Below the pieces are notes generated by a model. It saw nothing but the letters and a program-made list of their open reading frames with translations, had not been told where the DNA came from and did no database searches. A stretch of DNA of 63,750 bases from Paracoccaceae bacterium (GTDB lineage Bacteria; Pseudomonadota; Alphaproteobacteria; Rhodobacterales; Rhodobacteraceae): contig PAPN01000034.1 of NCBI GenBank assembly GCA_002708925.1, positions 1 through 63,750 of the forward strand. The letters are read 5' to 3'. Of this stretch, positions 20,884 to 28,692 are shown piece after piece; position 1 is the first letter of the stretch; every line of letters starts with the position of its first letter. A program made the translations under genes and the position numbers.

Positions 20884-22364
20884 GCCAATCCCCCGTCCAG
20901 CGCCATCACGGCCATGCTGGCCTGTTCCACATCGTCAAAAGGCAGCACATCTTCGCCCACGATCTGCCCCCGTTCATGGCCCTTACCGGCAATCAGCAGG
21001 GCATCGCCCGGCCCCAAAGCATCCACCCCGCGCAGGATGGCCTCGGCGCGGTCGCCCACCTCTTGGGCTCCGGGGCAGCCCATCAAGACCGCCTGACGGA
21101 TCGCAGCGGGATCTTCAGAGCGGGGGTTATCGTCGGTCACGATCACCAGATCGGCATTCTCCGCCGCCGCCTGCCCCATCAGAGGCCGCTTTGTCGTATC
21201 CCGGTCCCCGCCCGCGCCGATGATGGCAATCAGCCGCCCCATCACATGCGGACGCATGGCGCGCAGCGCCGTGGCCACCGCATCGGGCGTATGGGCATAA
21301 TCCACGAAAACCGAGGCCCCATTCGCCCGCGTCGCCGCCAGCTGCATCCGCCCGCGCACCGTTTTCAGCAAGGGCAGCGTTTCGAACACCTGCGCCGGTT
21401 CCTCGCCGCAGCCAATGGCCAGCCCGGCGGCCAGCAACACGTTTTCCGCCTGGAAGCCGCCGATCAGGGACAGGTTCATCAGGTAGATCTCATCCTCATA
21501 GGAAAAGCGGATCAGCTGTCCGGTGGCCTCATAACGCTGACCCAGCAGGCGCAGACGGGCCTGCGCCCCCTGCCCGACCGAGATCACCGCCTGCCCGCGC
21601 GAGGCCGCGATCCGCGCCATATCGGCCCCGCGCGGATCGTCGATGTTGATCACGGCAACGCCGTCATCGGACAGGACACGATCGAACAGGCCGGCCTTGG
21701 CGTTGAAATAGTCGTCAAATGTCGCGTGATAATCCAGGTGATCCTGGGTGAAATTGGTAAAGCCCGCCGCCTTCAGATGCACCCCGTCCAGCCGGCGCTG
21801 CGACAGCCCGTGACTGGAGGCCTCCATCGCGGCGTGGGTGACCCCGGCAAAGGCGCAATCGGACAAAACCCGGTGCAGGGTGATCGGTTCGGGCGTGGTG
21901 TGCTGCAAAGGCGCCTGATAGGCCCCCTCTACCCCTGTCGTGCCCAGATTCACCGCGTCATAGCCCAGCTCAGACCAGATCATCCGCGTGAATGTCGCAA
22001 CCGAGGTCTTGCCATTCGTGCCCGTCACCGCCGTCATCACCGGCGGCTGCGCGCCGAACCACAATGCCGCCGTATAGGCCAAGGTCTGACGCGGATCCTC
22101 GGCCAGGATAAGAGCCACATCTGCGCCCTCTAACCCGGCCGCTGCGATCTGCGCGCCCGCGGCGTCCGTCAGAATGGCCGCGGCCTTCTGGGCGATGGCG
22201 GTGGGGATGAAACTGGCCCCGTGGACCTTGGTTCCGGGCAGCGCCGCGAACAGGAAACCCTCGCGCAGCTCGCGGCTGTCCACGGCCAGCCCGGTGATCC
22301 TGGCCTCGCGCCCCCCCAAAGCTGTCAGGCCCAGTTCCGAAAGCGATTTGATCTGCCCTGACAT
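20880..22364 (-). CDS. murE: UDP-MurNAc-L-Ala-D-Glu--meso-diaminopimelate ligase MurE
   Basis: MurE adds the third residue of the stem peptide. The 494-residue product shows the ATP motif TGTNGKTSVATFTRMI, MEASSHGLSQRRLDG and the specificity motif DDNPRSED. The DNPR form is the signature of enzymes that use meso-diaminopimelate rather than lysine, as expected for a Gram-negative. It begins 17 bases after the ftsI stop and overlaps murF by four bases. Confidence 0.97.
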   Translation of the reverse strand: MSGQIKSLSELGLTALGGREARITGLAVDSRELREGFLFAALPGTKVHGASFIPTAIAQKAAAILTDAAGAQIAAAGLEGADVALILAEDPRQTLAYTAALWFGAQPPVMTAVTGTNGKTSVATFTRMIWSELGYDAVNLGTTGVEGAYQAPLQHTTPEPITLHRVLSDCAFAGVTHAAMEASSHGLSQRRLDGVHLKAAGFTNFTQDHLDYHATFDDYFNAKAGLFDRVLSDDGVAVINIDDPRGADMARIAASRGQAVISVGQGAQARLRLLGQRYEATGQLIRFSYEDEIYLMNLSLIGGFQAENVLLAAGLAIGCGEEPAQVFETLPLLKTVRGRMQLAATRANGASVFVDYAHTPDAVATALRAMRPHVMGRLIAIIGAGGDRDTTKRPLMGQAAAENADLVIVTDDNPRSEDPAAIRQAVLMGCPGAQEVGDRAEAILRGVDALGPGDALLIAGKGHERGQIVGEDVLPFDDVEQASMAVMALDGGLA

Positions 22365-22381
22365 CTTGCGCCTCTTCTGGC

Positions 22382-24166
22382 TTAGTTCGACGTCAGCGTT
22401 ATATCAGCCGCCGCCCCATGTTCAATCGCGGGCCGCAACCCCAGCAAGGGCGCGATCCGCCGGATCATCTCGGCCGCGACGGGCACCGCCGTCCAGCCTG
22501 CGGTACGGCGCGGTTTGGCACCCGTGGTTTCCACCGGCTCGTCCAGCGTGACCACCAGCACGTATTTCGGATCGCTGGCCGGGAACATCGAGGCAAAGGT
22601 GGCGATCACCTTGTCATCATAATAGCCGCCGCCGTTTTCCTTGGGCTTATCCGCCGTGCCGGTCTTGCCGCCCACTTCGTACCCTGCGACCTCGCCAAAG
22701 CTGGCGGTGCCCTCGGTAACAACCTTGCGTAGCATCACGCGAGAGGCCGCCGCCGCCTGAGCCGACATCACACGCGCCCCCCGCTGCGGCTGGTTGCGCT
22801 TCAGGATCGTGGGCTTCACGCGGGTTCCGCCATTGGCAATCGCCGCATAGCCCGCCGCCAGATGCAACGGTGTGGCCGACAGGCCGTGGCCATAGGAAAT
22901 GGTCATGGTTGACAGTTCGGACCAGCTGGGCGGCAACAGGGGTTTGCCGGTATTGGCCTCTACGATCTCCAAGGGGGGAGGCTCGAAAAACCCAAGATTT
23001 TCAAGGAACTTCTTCTGCCGTGCAATGCCAATCATCTGCGCAATCCGGGCCGTCCCGATATTCGAGGATTTTACGATCACCTTGGTCACGGTCAATTTCG
23101 AGCCGTAATTGTGGAAGTCGCGAATGCGATGTTTGCCCCAGCGCAGGGGGCCGCGCGTGTCGATCTCGGTGGTGGGATTGATCAGGCCCAGCTCCATCCC
23201 CTGAGCCGCCGCGAAAATCTTGAAGGTTGAGCCCAGCTCGTACACACCTTGCACGGCACGATTGAACAAAGCGCTATCCGCCGCGTGCCCTTTGGTGGGC
23301 GGACGCGGGCGATCGTTGGGGTCGAAATCGGGCAGCGACACCAGCGAGATCACCTCGCCCGTGTGCACATCCATCAGCACGGCGGCCGCGCCCTTGGCAT
23401 TCATCAGCGCCATGCCGCCGGCCAGAACACGCTCGGCCGCGTCCTGAACCGCCAGGTCCAAAGACAGCTGCAACGGCGTGTCCGCACGGGCCGGATCGCG
23501 CAGCTCTTTTTCGAATTTACGTTCGACACCGGCGACGCCGATCACCTCGGCGGCGTTCACATCCTCCAGGCCGAAACTGGCGCCGCCCAGAACATGCGCG
23601 GCCAGCTTGCCATTCGGATAAAGTCGCATCTCACGCGGGCCAAACAGCAGCCCCGGCTCGCCAATATCGTGCACGGCCTGTTTCTGTTCTGGGCTCAGCT
23701 TCTTGCGCAGCCAGATGAATTTGCGCTTGCCGGTGAAATCCTTGACCAGCCGGGCCTCGTCCATTTCGGGGAAAATCGAGGCCAGCTCGCGCGCGGCGCG
23801 TTCGGGCTCCAGCATGTGTTTGAGATCGGCATAGAGCGAGTGCGTTTCGATATTCGTCGCCAGAATGCGCCCCTGACGGTCCACAATATCGGCCCGCTGC
23901 GCCCGGATCTGCGCCCCGGCGGCCACGGCGCGCGGCTCGGACGGTTCGCTGGCGGCCAGATGCCCCATGCGGAACCCAATCACGCCGTAAGCACAGACAA
24001 AAGTCAGCGCCAGCAGCATCAGCCGGCTTTCGGCGCGCAGGCGGGCGCGATCACGCATCGCCTCGTGGCGCAGGCGGATGTTTTCTCGTTCGATCGCGTC
24101 GGGGTTTTCACCCTTGGTGCGGGCCTCAAGAATGCGGGCCAGAGGACGGAGCGGCGTACGGATCAT
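22382..24166 (-). CDS. ftsI: Septal penicillin-binding protein FtsI (PBP3)
   Basis: FtsI is the class B transpeptidase of the septum, acting with FtsW. The 594-residue protein has a cytoplasmic tail, a membrane anchor at about residues 46-64, a pedestal domain and a transpeptidase domain with all three active-site motifs: the nucleophile motif STFK (in YELGSTFKIF), SSN (in VKSSNIGTA) and KTGT (in GGKTGTADK). It overlaps ftsL by four bases (ATGA). Nothing suggests loss of activity. Confidence 0.97.
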   Translation of the reverse strand: MIRTPLRPLARILEARTKGENPDAIERENIRLRHEAMRDRARLRAESRLMLLALTFVCAYGVIGFRMGHLAASEPSEPRAVAAGAQIRAQRADIVDRQGRILATNIETHSLYADLKHMLEPERAARELASIFPEMDEARLVKDFTGKRKFIWLRKKLSPEQKQAVHDIGEPGLLFGPREMRLYPNGKLAAHVLGGASFGLEDVNAAEVIGVAGVERKFEKELRDPARADTPLQLSLDLAVQDAAERVLAGGMALMNAKGAAAVLMDVHTGEVISLVSLPDFDPNDRPRPPTKGHAADSALFNRAVQGVYELGSTFKIFAAAQGMELGLINPTTEIDTRGPLRWGKHRIRDFHNYGSKLTVTKVIVKSSNIGTARIAQMIGIARQKKFLENLGFFEPPPLEIVEANTGKPLLPPSWSELSTMTISYGHGLSATPLHLAAGYAAIANGGTRVKPTILKRNQPQRGARVMSAQAAAASRVMLRKVVTEGTASFGEVAGYEVGGKTGTADKPKENGGGYYDDKVIATFASMFPASDPKYVLVVTLDEPVETTGAKPRRTAGWTAVPVAAEMIRRIAPLLGLRPAIEHGAAADITLTSN

Positions 24167-24510
24167 TGCGTCCCCCGAACCGAGGAAATCTCGACCGCGT
24201 CGGGCAGAGAATCCAGCGTGGTATCTGCCGGATAGGCCACCTGATCCACGCGCCCGAACTGTTCGGGGGCAAAGGTCATCAGCTCTAGCTTTTCATAGTT
24301 CAGCACGGCCAGTTCGCGCAAACGCTCGGGCCGGTTCAGATAGGCCCATTCAGCGCGCAGCATCCCCAGACGCGCCCGCGCGGCGGCGATCTGACTGTGC
24401 AGCTTTTCCGCCCGATCCAGGGCGGCCTGCGTCTGATAATTTTCCCGATACGCCCAGAAGGCCAGACCAATCACCGCCATCGCGGTCAGGACATAAAGTA
24501 CGCTGCGCAT
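24163..24510 (-). CDS. ftsL: Cell division protein FtsL
   Basis: FtsL is a small bitopic divisome protein that pairs with FtsB. The 115-residue product has one membrane segment at about residues 4-21 followed by a helical region with heptad spacing (LDRAEKLHSQIAAARARLG) and a short C-terminal tail. Sequence conservation in this family is low, so the call rests largely on size, topology and position between rsmH and ftsI. The ATG overlaps the rsmH stop by one base (TAATG). Confidence 0.9.
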   Translation of the reverse strand: MRSVLYVLTAMAVIGLAFWAYRENYQTQAALDRAEKLHSQIAAARARLGMLRAEWAYLNRPERLRELAVLNYEKLELMTFAPEQFGRVDQVAYPADTTLDSLPDAVEISSVRGTQ

Positions 24511-25487
24511 TACCTTTTTCCTTTCCTCAGCATCGGCATCCCCAGTTTTTTGCGGTCCGTCACCCCGGCCCGAGCATCGGTGCGAATGCCCACCCGCAGC
24601 TTGGCGCTGCGCGAACGCGGGTTCTCGGCCAATTCCTGATCGTCCGGGCCGATGGCCTTGCGCGTCACCTGTTCAAACTGCGCGGGTTCGGCCTGCACCT
24701 CGGGCGCATAGCGGTTTCCGCCCGCGCTGCCCGCCCGCCCCTGAAAGAAGCGTTTGACCATGCGGTCCTCGATCGAATGGAACGTCACAACGGCCAGTTT
24801 TCCGCCGGGTTTGAGCGCGCGTTCGGCGGCCTCCAGCCCTCCGATCAGCTCGTCATATTCGGCATTCACCGCGATGCGGAGCGCCTGAAAACTGCGAGTC
24901 GCGGGGTGCGACTGGCCGGGCTTTTTACGCGGCAGCAGGCGTTCGATCAGACCGGCCAGTTGCAGCGTTGTGGTAAAGGGCTGCGCATCGCGATCCTGCA
25001 CGATGGCGCGGGCGATGCGGCGACTGGCGCGCTCCTCGCCAAAGGTGAACAGGATGTCGGCCAGCTCGGTTTCCGAGGCGGTGTTCACGATGTCAGCGGC
25101 CGTGGGGCCGGACTGGCTCATCCGCATGTCCAGCGGGCCGTCTTTCATGAAGGAAAACCCACGCTCGGCCAGGTCCAGCTGCATCGAGCTGACGCCCAGA
25201 TCCAGCACCACCCCGTCCAGATCGCTGGCATATTCGTCCAGCTTGGAAAACACGCCCTGCACCAGTTCCAGCCGGTCGCCATATTCGCCGATCCAGGGCG
25301 CGGCCATTTCAAACGCCAATGGGTCACGATCCACGCCGATCACCTTGTCCGCACCAGCAGCCAGCAGCCCGCGCGTATAGCCGCCCGCGCCGAACGTGCC
25401 GTCCAACCATACCCCCGAGACAGGCGCGACCGCTTTCAGAAGCGGCCGCAGAAGAACAGGAATATGAGGATTGTCAGCGTCCGACAT
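24510..25487 (-). CDS. rsmH: 16S rRNA (cytosine-1402-N4)-methyltransferase RsmH
   Basis: RsmH (MraW) methylates C1402 of 16S rRNA with SAM. The 325-residue product has the SAM motif [44 protein letters not shown] and [12 protein letters not shown], all typical. The ATG at 25487 overlaps the mraZ stop by one base (TGATG), so translation is coupled to mraZ. Confidence 0.97.
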   Translation of the reverse strand: MSDADNPHIPVLLRPLLKAVAPVSGVWLDGTFGAGGYTRGLLAAGADKVIGVDRDPLAFEMAAPWIGEYGDRLELVQGVFSKLDEYASDLDGVVLDLGVSSMQLDLAERGFSFMKDGPLDMRMSQSGPTAADIVNTASETELADILFTFGEERASRRIARAIVQDRDAQPFTTTLQLAGLIERLLPRKKPGQSHPATRSFQALRIAVNAEYDELIGGLEAAERALKPGGKLAVVTFHSIEDRMVKRFFQGRAGSAGGNRYAPEVQAEPAQFEQVTRKAIGPDDQELAENPRSRSAKLRVGIRTDARAGVTDRKKLGMPMLRKGKR

Positions 25488-25990
25488 CACTCATCCTCCA
25501 ACGCGTCCAGCAGGGCCAGCGGATCCGCGCCGGGGCCCATTTCCTCGATCCAGTCCTCGGCGAATTGCGCGTTTTCCTCGTCGAAGGTTTCGGGTTTCCA
25601 GATTTCGAAGGTTTCGCCCATGCCGGCGAAATAGGCGGTGCCGTCCAGCGCGATCTTATCGCGCAACATCTGCGGCAGAACGAACCGGCCATCGCTGTCC
25701 AGCTCGGTGGTGCGGGCCAGATTCAGGATCATCCGCTCCATGATCTTGCGGCGCTTCGAGCCGCGGGGAAGCGCGCGGATTTCCTCGGCCAGGGCCTTGA
25801 ATCCGTCAAACGTGTAGACAATCAGTTGTTTTTGCGAGGCGTGACCATACACGATCACCATGCGGGGACGGCCAGAGGTTGCGGCCAGCGGGTCGCCTTC
25901 GGACAATTCATGACGAAAATCGGAAGGGATCGACACGCGTCCCTTTCCGTCCACCTTGAAGGTGTGTTCGCCTATGAACATGCCGGCCAA
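25487..25990 (-). CDS. mraZ: Transcriptional regulator MraZ (probable TTG start)
   Basis: MraZ is the DNA-binding repressor that opens the dcw operon and binds TGGG-type repeats in its own promoter region. The 167-residue product has two SpoVT/AbrB-like swapped-hairpin motifs, [12 protein letters not shown] near residues 14-25 and [14 protein letters not shown] near 102-115. The start is either TTG 25990 or ATG 25981. The TTG is favoured because AAAGGAG sits 7 bases before it and would be about 16 bases from the ATG. A strong terminator lies 49 bases before the TTG, so expression depends on read-through. Confidence 0.95.
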   Translation of the reverse strand: MAGMFIGEHTFKVDGKGRVSIPSDFRHELSEGDPLAATSGRPRMVIVYGHASQKQLIVYTFDGFKALAEEIRALPRGSKRRKIMERMILNLARTTELDSDGRFVLPQMLRDKIALDGTAYFAGMGETFEIWKPETFDEENAQFAEDWIEEMGPGADPLALLDALEDE

Positions 25991-26038
25991 TGCGGCGCTC
26001 CTTTACCTGTCCCTGCCCGTTGCTGGGCCTATTTACGG

Positions 26039-26078
26039 AAAACGGCGAATTGAGCTGCTGCCACTGCCCAATTCGCCG
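26039..26078 (-). terminator. Terminator in the mraZ leader (attenuator-like)
   Basis: A perfect 10-bp stem (26069-26078 with 26043-26052, loop of 16) followed on the minus strand by TTTT. It stands between the dcw leader and the mraZ ribosome-binding site, so leader transcripts should mostly stop here. Confidence 0.85.
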
Positions 26079-26260
26079 CCCTCGTCCCGCTATGCGGGGT
26101 GTGTCCAGCTGCGCGCGCCACCTGGGGGGATGTCTGCTCGCCCGCGCGCCGGATCTCTTGGTTCGATGAAAGCGGAGCCTGTATGAAACCTGCTTTTTAT
26201 TATTTGGTTCGGGGTCTTGCGCCCCTGCGCCCGTTCTCATTCGATGAACTAGGGATGCCA

Positions 26261-26294
26261 TGGGAATTCATGGAAATCAACAGGAAATCCTGGG
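26261..26294 (+). promoter_or_regulatory. MraZ-box-like repeat array
   Basis: Four tetramers start exactly ten bases apart (26261 TGGG, 26271 TGGA, 26281 CAGG, 26291 TGGG). MraZ in Escherichia coli binds TGGGN repeats separated by five bases, the same 10-base periodicity. The array reads on the strand opposite to mraZ and lies about 270 bases upstream of its start. Confidence 0.5.
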
Positions 26295-26348
26295 CACACC
26301 ATATAATGCCAGGCAAAGTGGCTGCGTTCTAGGCACTGCATTTCAGAG

Positions 26349-26357
26349 TTATCCACA
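26349..26357 (+). promoter_or_regulatory. Perfect DnaA box
   Basis: TTATCCACA is the full consensus DnaA box. It stands alone in the dcw leader region, about 360 bases before mraZ. A single box is not an origin; regulation of the leader promoter by DnaA is possible but unproven. Confidence 0.5.
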
Positions 26358-26586
26358 GGCTTAGGCGCATAAATTGACGATTGAAAGACAGCCCTCGCTA
26401 CATCTTGTGTCAGAAAAGGTGCCGTAAAAAAATCCCGCGCTCTCCCATTATTTTCCAAGAGGACGCCGCATCAGAGGCACTGAGCCAAAAGGAGTTTCCC
26501 AAAAATCCGGGGGATTCATCTGAAATCACGCGAAAATCGCGCCCAAGTGATTCGGTTTGAGCCCCATCAGCCCAGCCCGATCCAAC

Positions 26587-26635
26587 CACGGGACCGCCCG
26601 GTCCCGTGAATTCCCAAAGTTCCCGTGATTTCCCA
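26587..26635 (-). promoter_or_regulatory. Second TGGG/CGGG repeat array with adjoining palindrome
   Basis: On the minus strand the sequence has TGGGA, CGGGA, TGGGA and CGGGA with starts spaced 10, 9 and 10 bases (26602-26635), reading in the direction of mraZ. It partly overlaps a 9-bp inverted repeat, CACGGGACC with a 4-base loop (26587-26608). The site lies directly after mrp and about 610 bases before mraZ. It could be another MraZ operator, or the hairpin could help end mrp transcripts, although it lacks a T tail. Confidence 0.4.
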
Positions 26636-26643
26636 GAAAGGCT

Positions 26644-27714
26644 TTAGGCCATGCCGCCCTGGATCAGGCGCTCGGCGATGCGGGCATAGGCCTGCGCCAT
26701 CAGCCCGTCCCCGGCCGCAACGGGTGTCCCCGCGTCTCCGGCCAGCCGGGTTTCCAGATCAATCGGCAATTCGGCCAACAAGGGCACCCCCAATGCGCGC
26801 GCCTCCTCAGCGACACCGCCATGGCCAAAGATATGCTCTTCATGTCCGCATTTGGGACAGTGATAGACCGACATGTTTTCGATCAGCCCCAGAACCGGCG
26901 TTTTCAGCGTGTTAAACATGTCGATTGCCTTGCGCGCATCAATCAGCGCCACATCCTGCGGGGTCGAGACCACCACCGCCCCCGTCAGCAGGGTTTTCTG
27001 ACACAAGGTCAGCTGGATATCGCCCGTGCCCGGCGGCAAGTCGATGATCAGCACGTCCAGCTGCCCCCACTGAACCTGCCCCAGCATCTGCTGCAACGCC
27101 CCCATCAACATGGGGCCACGCCAGATCACGGCTTTCTCCGGATCCATCATCATGCCAATGGACATCAAAGTAACGCCATGGGCGTGCAGGGGCTCGATTG
27201 TTTTGCCATCGGGGCTGGCAGGGCGCTTGGTGGTGCCCATCATACGCTGCTGCGAAGGCCCGTATATATCGGCATCCAGCAGCCCTACTTTGCGCCCCGC
27301 CTTCGCCAGCGCCACCGCCAGGTTTGAGGACACGGTAGATTTGCCCACGCCGCCCTTACCCGAACCGACTACCAGAATTTTATCCACACCCGCCGGCTTG
27401 GTGGGTCCGGCCTGAGGCTTGGGATGCCCCCCGATTTTCAGGCTGGGCGCGGGCTTTTGCTGTGCCGGGCCATGCGCCGTCAGCGCCACACGCACCGAAG
27501 AAACCCCCGGCAGGGCCTTTACCGCCGCCTCGATCGCCGCCTGGGCCGGCTCTATCTGACGGGCCGCATCCGGGCTGGGCGCCTCAATCACAAAGCTGAC
27601 CTGCCCCTGATCCACCACCAAGGCACGCAGCACATCACGCGACAACAGCGTCCCGCCTCCGGGCAATTCGATTCGGGACAAAGCTTGCTCGACCTGCTGG
27701 CGGGTGACGGACAT
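26644..27714 (-). CDS. Mrp/NBP35-family P-loop ATPase, iron-sulfur carrier
   Basis: A 356-residue ATPase that carries or inserts iron-sulfur clusters. An N-terminal MIP18/DUF59-like domain (residues 1 to about 85) precedes the deviant Walker A motif GSGKGGVGKST and the DADIYGPSQQRMMG segment; the cluster-binding CxxC appears in YHCPKCGHEEHIFG. ATG 27714 is preceded by AAGGAG with good spacing; the frame is open 41 codons further but that part is not family-like. It is transcribed away from the DUF1127/CcsR locus. Confidence 0.93.
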   Translation of the reverse strand: MSVTRQQVEQALSRIELPGGGTLLSRDVLRALVVDQGQVSFVIEAPSPDAARQIEPAQAAIEAAVKALPGVSSVRVALTAHGPAQQKPAPSLKIGGHPKPQAGPTKPAGVDKILVVGSGKGGVGKSTVSSNLAVALAKAGRKVGLLDADIYGPSQQRMMGTTKRPASPDGKTIEPLHAHGVTLMSIGMMMDPEKAVIWRGPMLMGALQQMLGQVQWGQLDVLIIDLPPGTGDIQLTLCQKTLLTGAVVVSTPQDVALIDARKAIDMFNTLKTPVLGLIENMSVYHCPKCGHEEHIFGHGGVAEEARALGVPLLAELPIDLETRLAGDAGTPVAAGDGLMAQAYARIAERLIQGGMA

Positions 27715-27898
27715 AGAGGGCTCCTTGGGGGGATCTTGCGGAAATTTCGCGCTAATAGGTGCCGTTTTTTGAGACCAAAGCAAGGGCGATCCCCCTAAGA
27801 CCCACGAAAACTGCCTGAAATTGCATCCAGAATGCATGTTTACGATAGGTCAACAATACTTATGCACTTCACGCATAGCTGCAATGCAGCATAGACCA

Positions 27899-27927
27899 TT
27901 GTGCAATTGCAGCAATTCCCCCATCTT
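27899..27927 (+). promoter_or_regulatory. RpoH-type promoter of the DUF1127/CcsR locus
   Basis: TTGTGCA (27899-27905), a 13-base spacer and CCCCATCTT (27919-27927) resemble heat-shock sigma (RpoH) promoters, whose -10 element is CCCCATNT. It lies 42 bases before the DUF1127 start. The homologous locus of Rhodobacter sphaeroides is transcribed by RpoHI/RpoHII. A near-palindrome GCTGCAATGCAGC lies just upstream. Confidence 0.6.
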
Positions 27928-27969
27928 AGTCTCAACACAGCAAGACGCGAACAGACGAAAGTTATCAAA

Positions 27970-28188
27970 ATGGCATACGCATCGGACATCCGCACCGAAA
28001 ATGGTGGCATCGCTGATCGTTTCGCCGCCCTGACAAAGAAGATGGGCGCGCGTTTCGCCCGGTACAAAACCTACCGCCGGACCCTGAACGAACTGGCCGC
28101 GCTAAGCGACGCTGAACTGCGTGACCTTGGCCTGTGCCGCGCTCAGATCCGCTCGGTGGCATACGAGCACGTCCTGGACGCGCATTAA
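27970..28188 (+). CDS. DUF1127 small protein (CcaF1-like)
   Basis: A 72-residue basic protein whose second half, YRRTLNELAALSDAELRDLGLCRAQI, is the DUF1127 motif. ATG 27970 begins the matching protein; the longer open frame to 27901 would start inside the promoter. In Rhodobacter sphaeroides the DUF1127 protein CcaF1, encoded just before the CcsR RNAs, binds RNA and affects small-RNA maturation. The same gene order here (DUF1127, then four CCUCCUCCC RNAs, then a terminator) argues for the same role. A heat-shock-type promoter lies upstream and the gene and RNAs likely form one transcript. Confidence 0.85.
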   Translation: MAYASDIRTENGGIADRFAALTKKMGARFARYKTYRRTLNELAALSDAELRDLGLCRAQIRSVAYEHVLDAH

Positions 28189-28200
28189 GAATACTCTTCG

Positions 28201-28271
28201 GAAATCCCTCTCCTCCTCCCTGGGATTTCTGGAAAAGCGGTGACATCTCTCCTCCTCCCTGATGTCGCCGC
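28201..28271 (+). ncRNA. CcsR/cuckoo-type small RNA, unit 1
   Basis: Two hairpins, each presenting the 13-base loop TCTCCTCCTCCCT: stem GAAATCCC (28201-28208 with 28222-28229) and an 11-bp stem GCGGTGACATC with one G-U (28237-28247 with 28261-28271). The loops match the anti-Shine-Dalgarno sequence. No T tail follows, so it must be cut from a longer transcript. Confidence 0.85.
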
Positions 28272-28302
28272 ACCTAATTCGGGTCCAAAGGCCCAGACAG
28301 AT

Positions 28303-28382
28303 GCGAATACCTCTCTCCTCCTCCCTGAGGTGTTCGTAGCAAAGAGCGGCGATCCTCTCTCCTCCTCCCTGAGGATCGCCGC
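28303..28382 (+). ncRNA. CcsR/cuckoo-type small RNA, unit 2
   Basis: Hairpin 1 pairs 28303-28313 with 28327-28337 (11 bp with wobble pairs); hairpin 2 pairs 28346-28357 with 28371-28382 as a perfect 12-bp stem. Both loops are TCTCCTCCTCCCT. The stem sequences differ from unit 1 but keep their pairing, which is strong evidence for conserved structure. Confidence 0.87.
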
Positions 28383-28395
28383 ACTTAAACAGAAT

Positions 28396-28476
28396 ACGAA
28401 GGGCCCTCTCCTCCTCCCTGGGTGCCTTCGTTGTCAAGCGCGGTGGCCTTCTCTCCTCCTCCCTGAAGGTCACCGC
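28396..28476 (+). ncRNA. CcsR/cuckoo-type small RNA, unit 3
   Basis: Hairpin 1 (28396-28406 with 28420-28431) has an ACGAAGG/CCTTCGT outer stem, a small internal loop and CCC/GGG; hairpin 2 (28440-28451 with 28465-28476) is 12 bp with one G-U. Both carry the CCTCCTCCC loop. An A/T-rich spacer precedes the unit, a plausible RNase E site. Confidence 0.86.
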
Positions 28477-28491
28477 AGTTTGACACCGAAT

Positions 28492-28569
28492 ACGGCGATC
28501 CTCTCCTCCTCCCTGGATCGACCGTTACAAAGACGGCGGTGCCCTCTCCTCCTCCCTGGGCACCGCCGT
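28492..28569 (+). ncRNA. CcsR/cuckoo-type small RNA, unit 4 (terminal)
   Basis: Hairpin 1 (28492-28501 with 28515-28525) has ACGG and CGATCC stem parts with one bulge; hairpin 2 (28533-28544 with 28558-28569) is a perfect 12-bp stem. Both loops are TCTCCTCCTCCCT. The second hairpin is followed by a T-run and doubles as the terminator of the whole locus. Confidence 0.87.
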
Positions 28570-28579
28570 TTTCCTTTTC
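28533..28579 (+). terminator. Terminator of the DUF1127/CcsR transcript
   Basis: The last perfect 12-bp hairpin of the array is followed by a T-rich tract (TTTTCCTTTTCC). None of the other seven hairpins has such a tail, so transcription should run through the array and stop here. Confidence 0.8.
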
Positions 28580-28692
28580 CGCCCGCACAATTACAGCTGC
28601 GCCGCGCAGACAGCACAAATGCGCGCGCTGAAATAGCGCCCGCCCTTCCGCTTCTTTCTGAAAAAATACTCAAGGCGCCACGCCGATCGGGC

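Larger units (their letters stand above)
26039..26300 (-). ncRNA. Leader small RNA of the dcw operon (UpsM-like); 5' end uncertain
   Basis: In Rhodobacter sphaeroides the mraZ 5' leader yields the abundant small RNA UpsM by premature termination just before mraZ. The same arrangement is visible here: a gene-free leader, a perfect terminator ending at about 26039 and the mraZ ribosome-binding site directly downstream. The 5' end is a guess placed just downstream of the AT-rich sequence CATTATAT (minus strand, near 26300); I see no strong -35. The resulting RNA would be about 260 bases. The call rests on position and terminator, not on sequence similarity. Confidence 0.55.

Noticed and set aside
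26183..26332. Short plus-strand frame in the dcw leader
   Set aside because: No ribosome-binding site, antisense to the leader RNA and over the MraZ-type repeats; no resemblance to a known family.
28201..28569. Repeated CTCTCCTCCTCCCTG motif as a CRISPR array
   Set aside because: The repeat is only 13 bases and always forms the loop of a hairpin with variable stems; spacing is irregular and no cas genes are near. It fits the CcsR RNA family instead.
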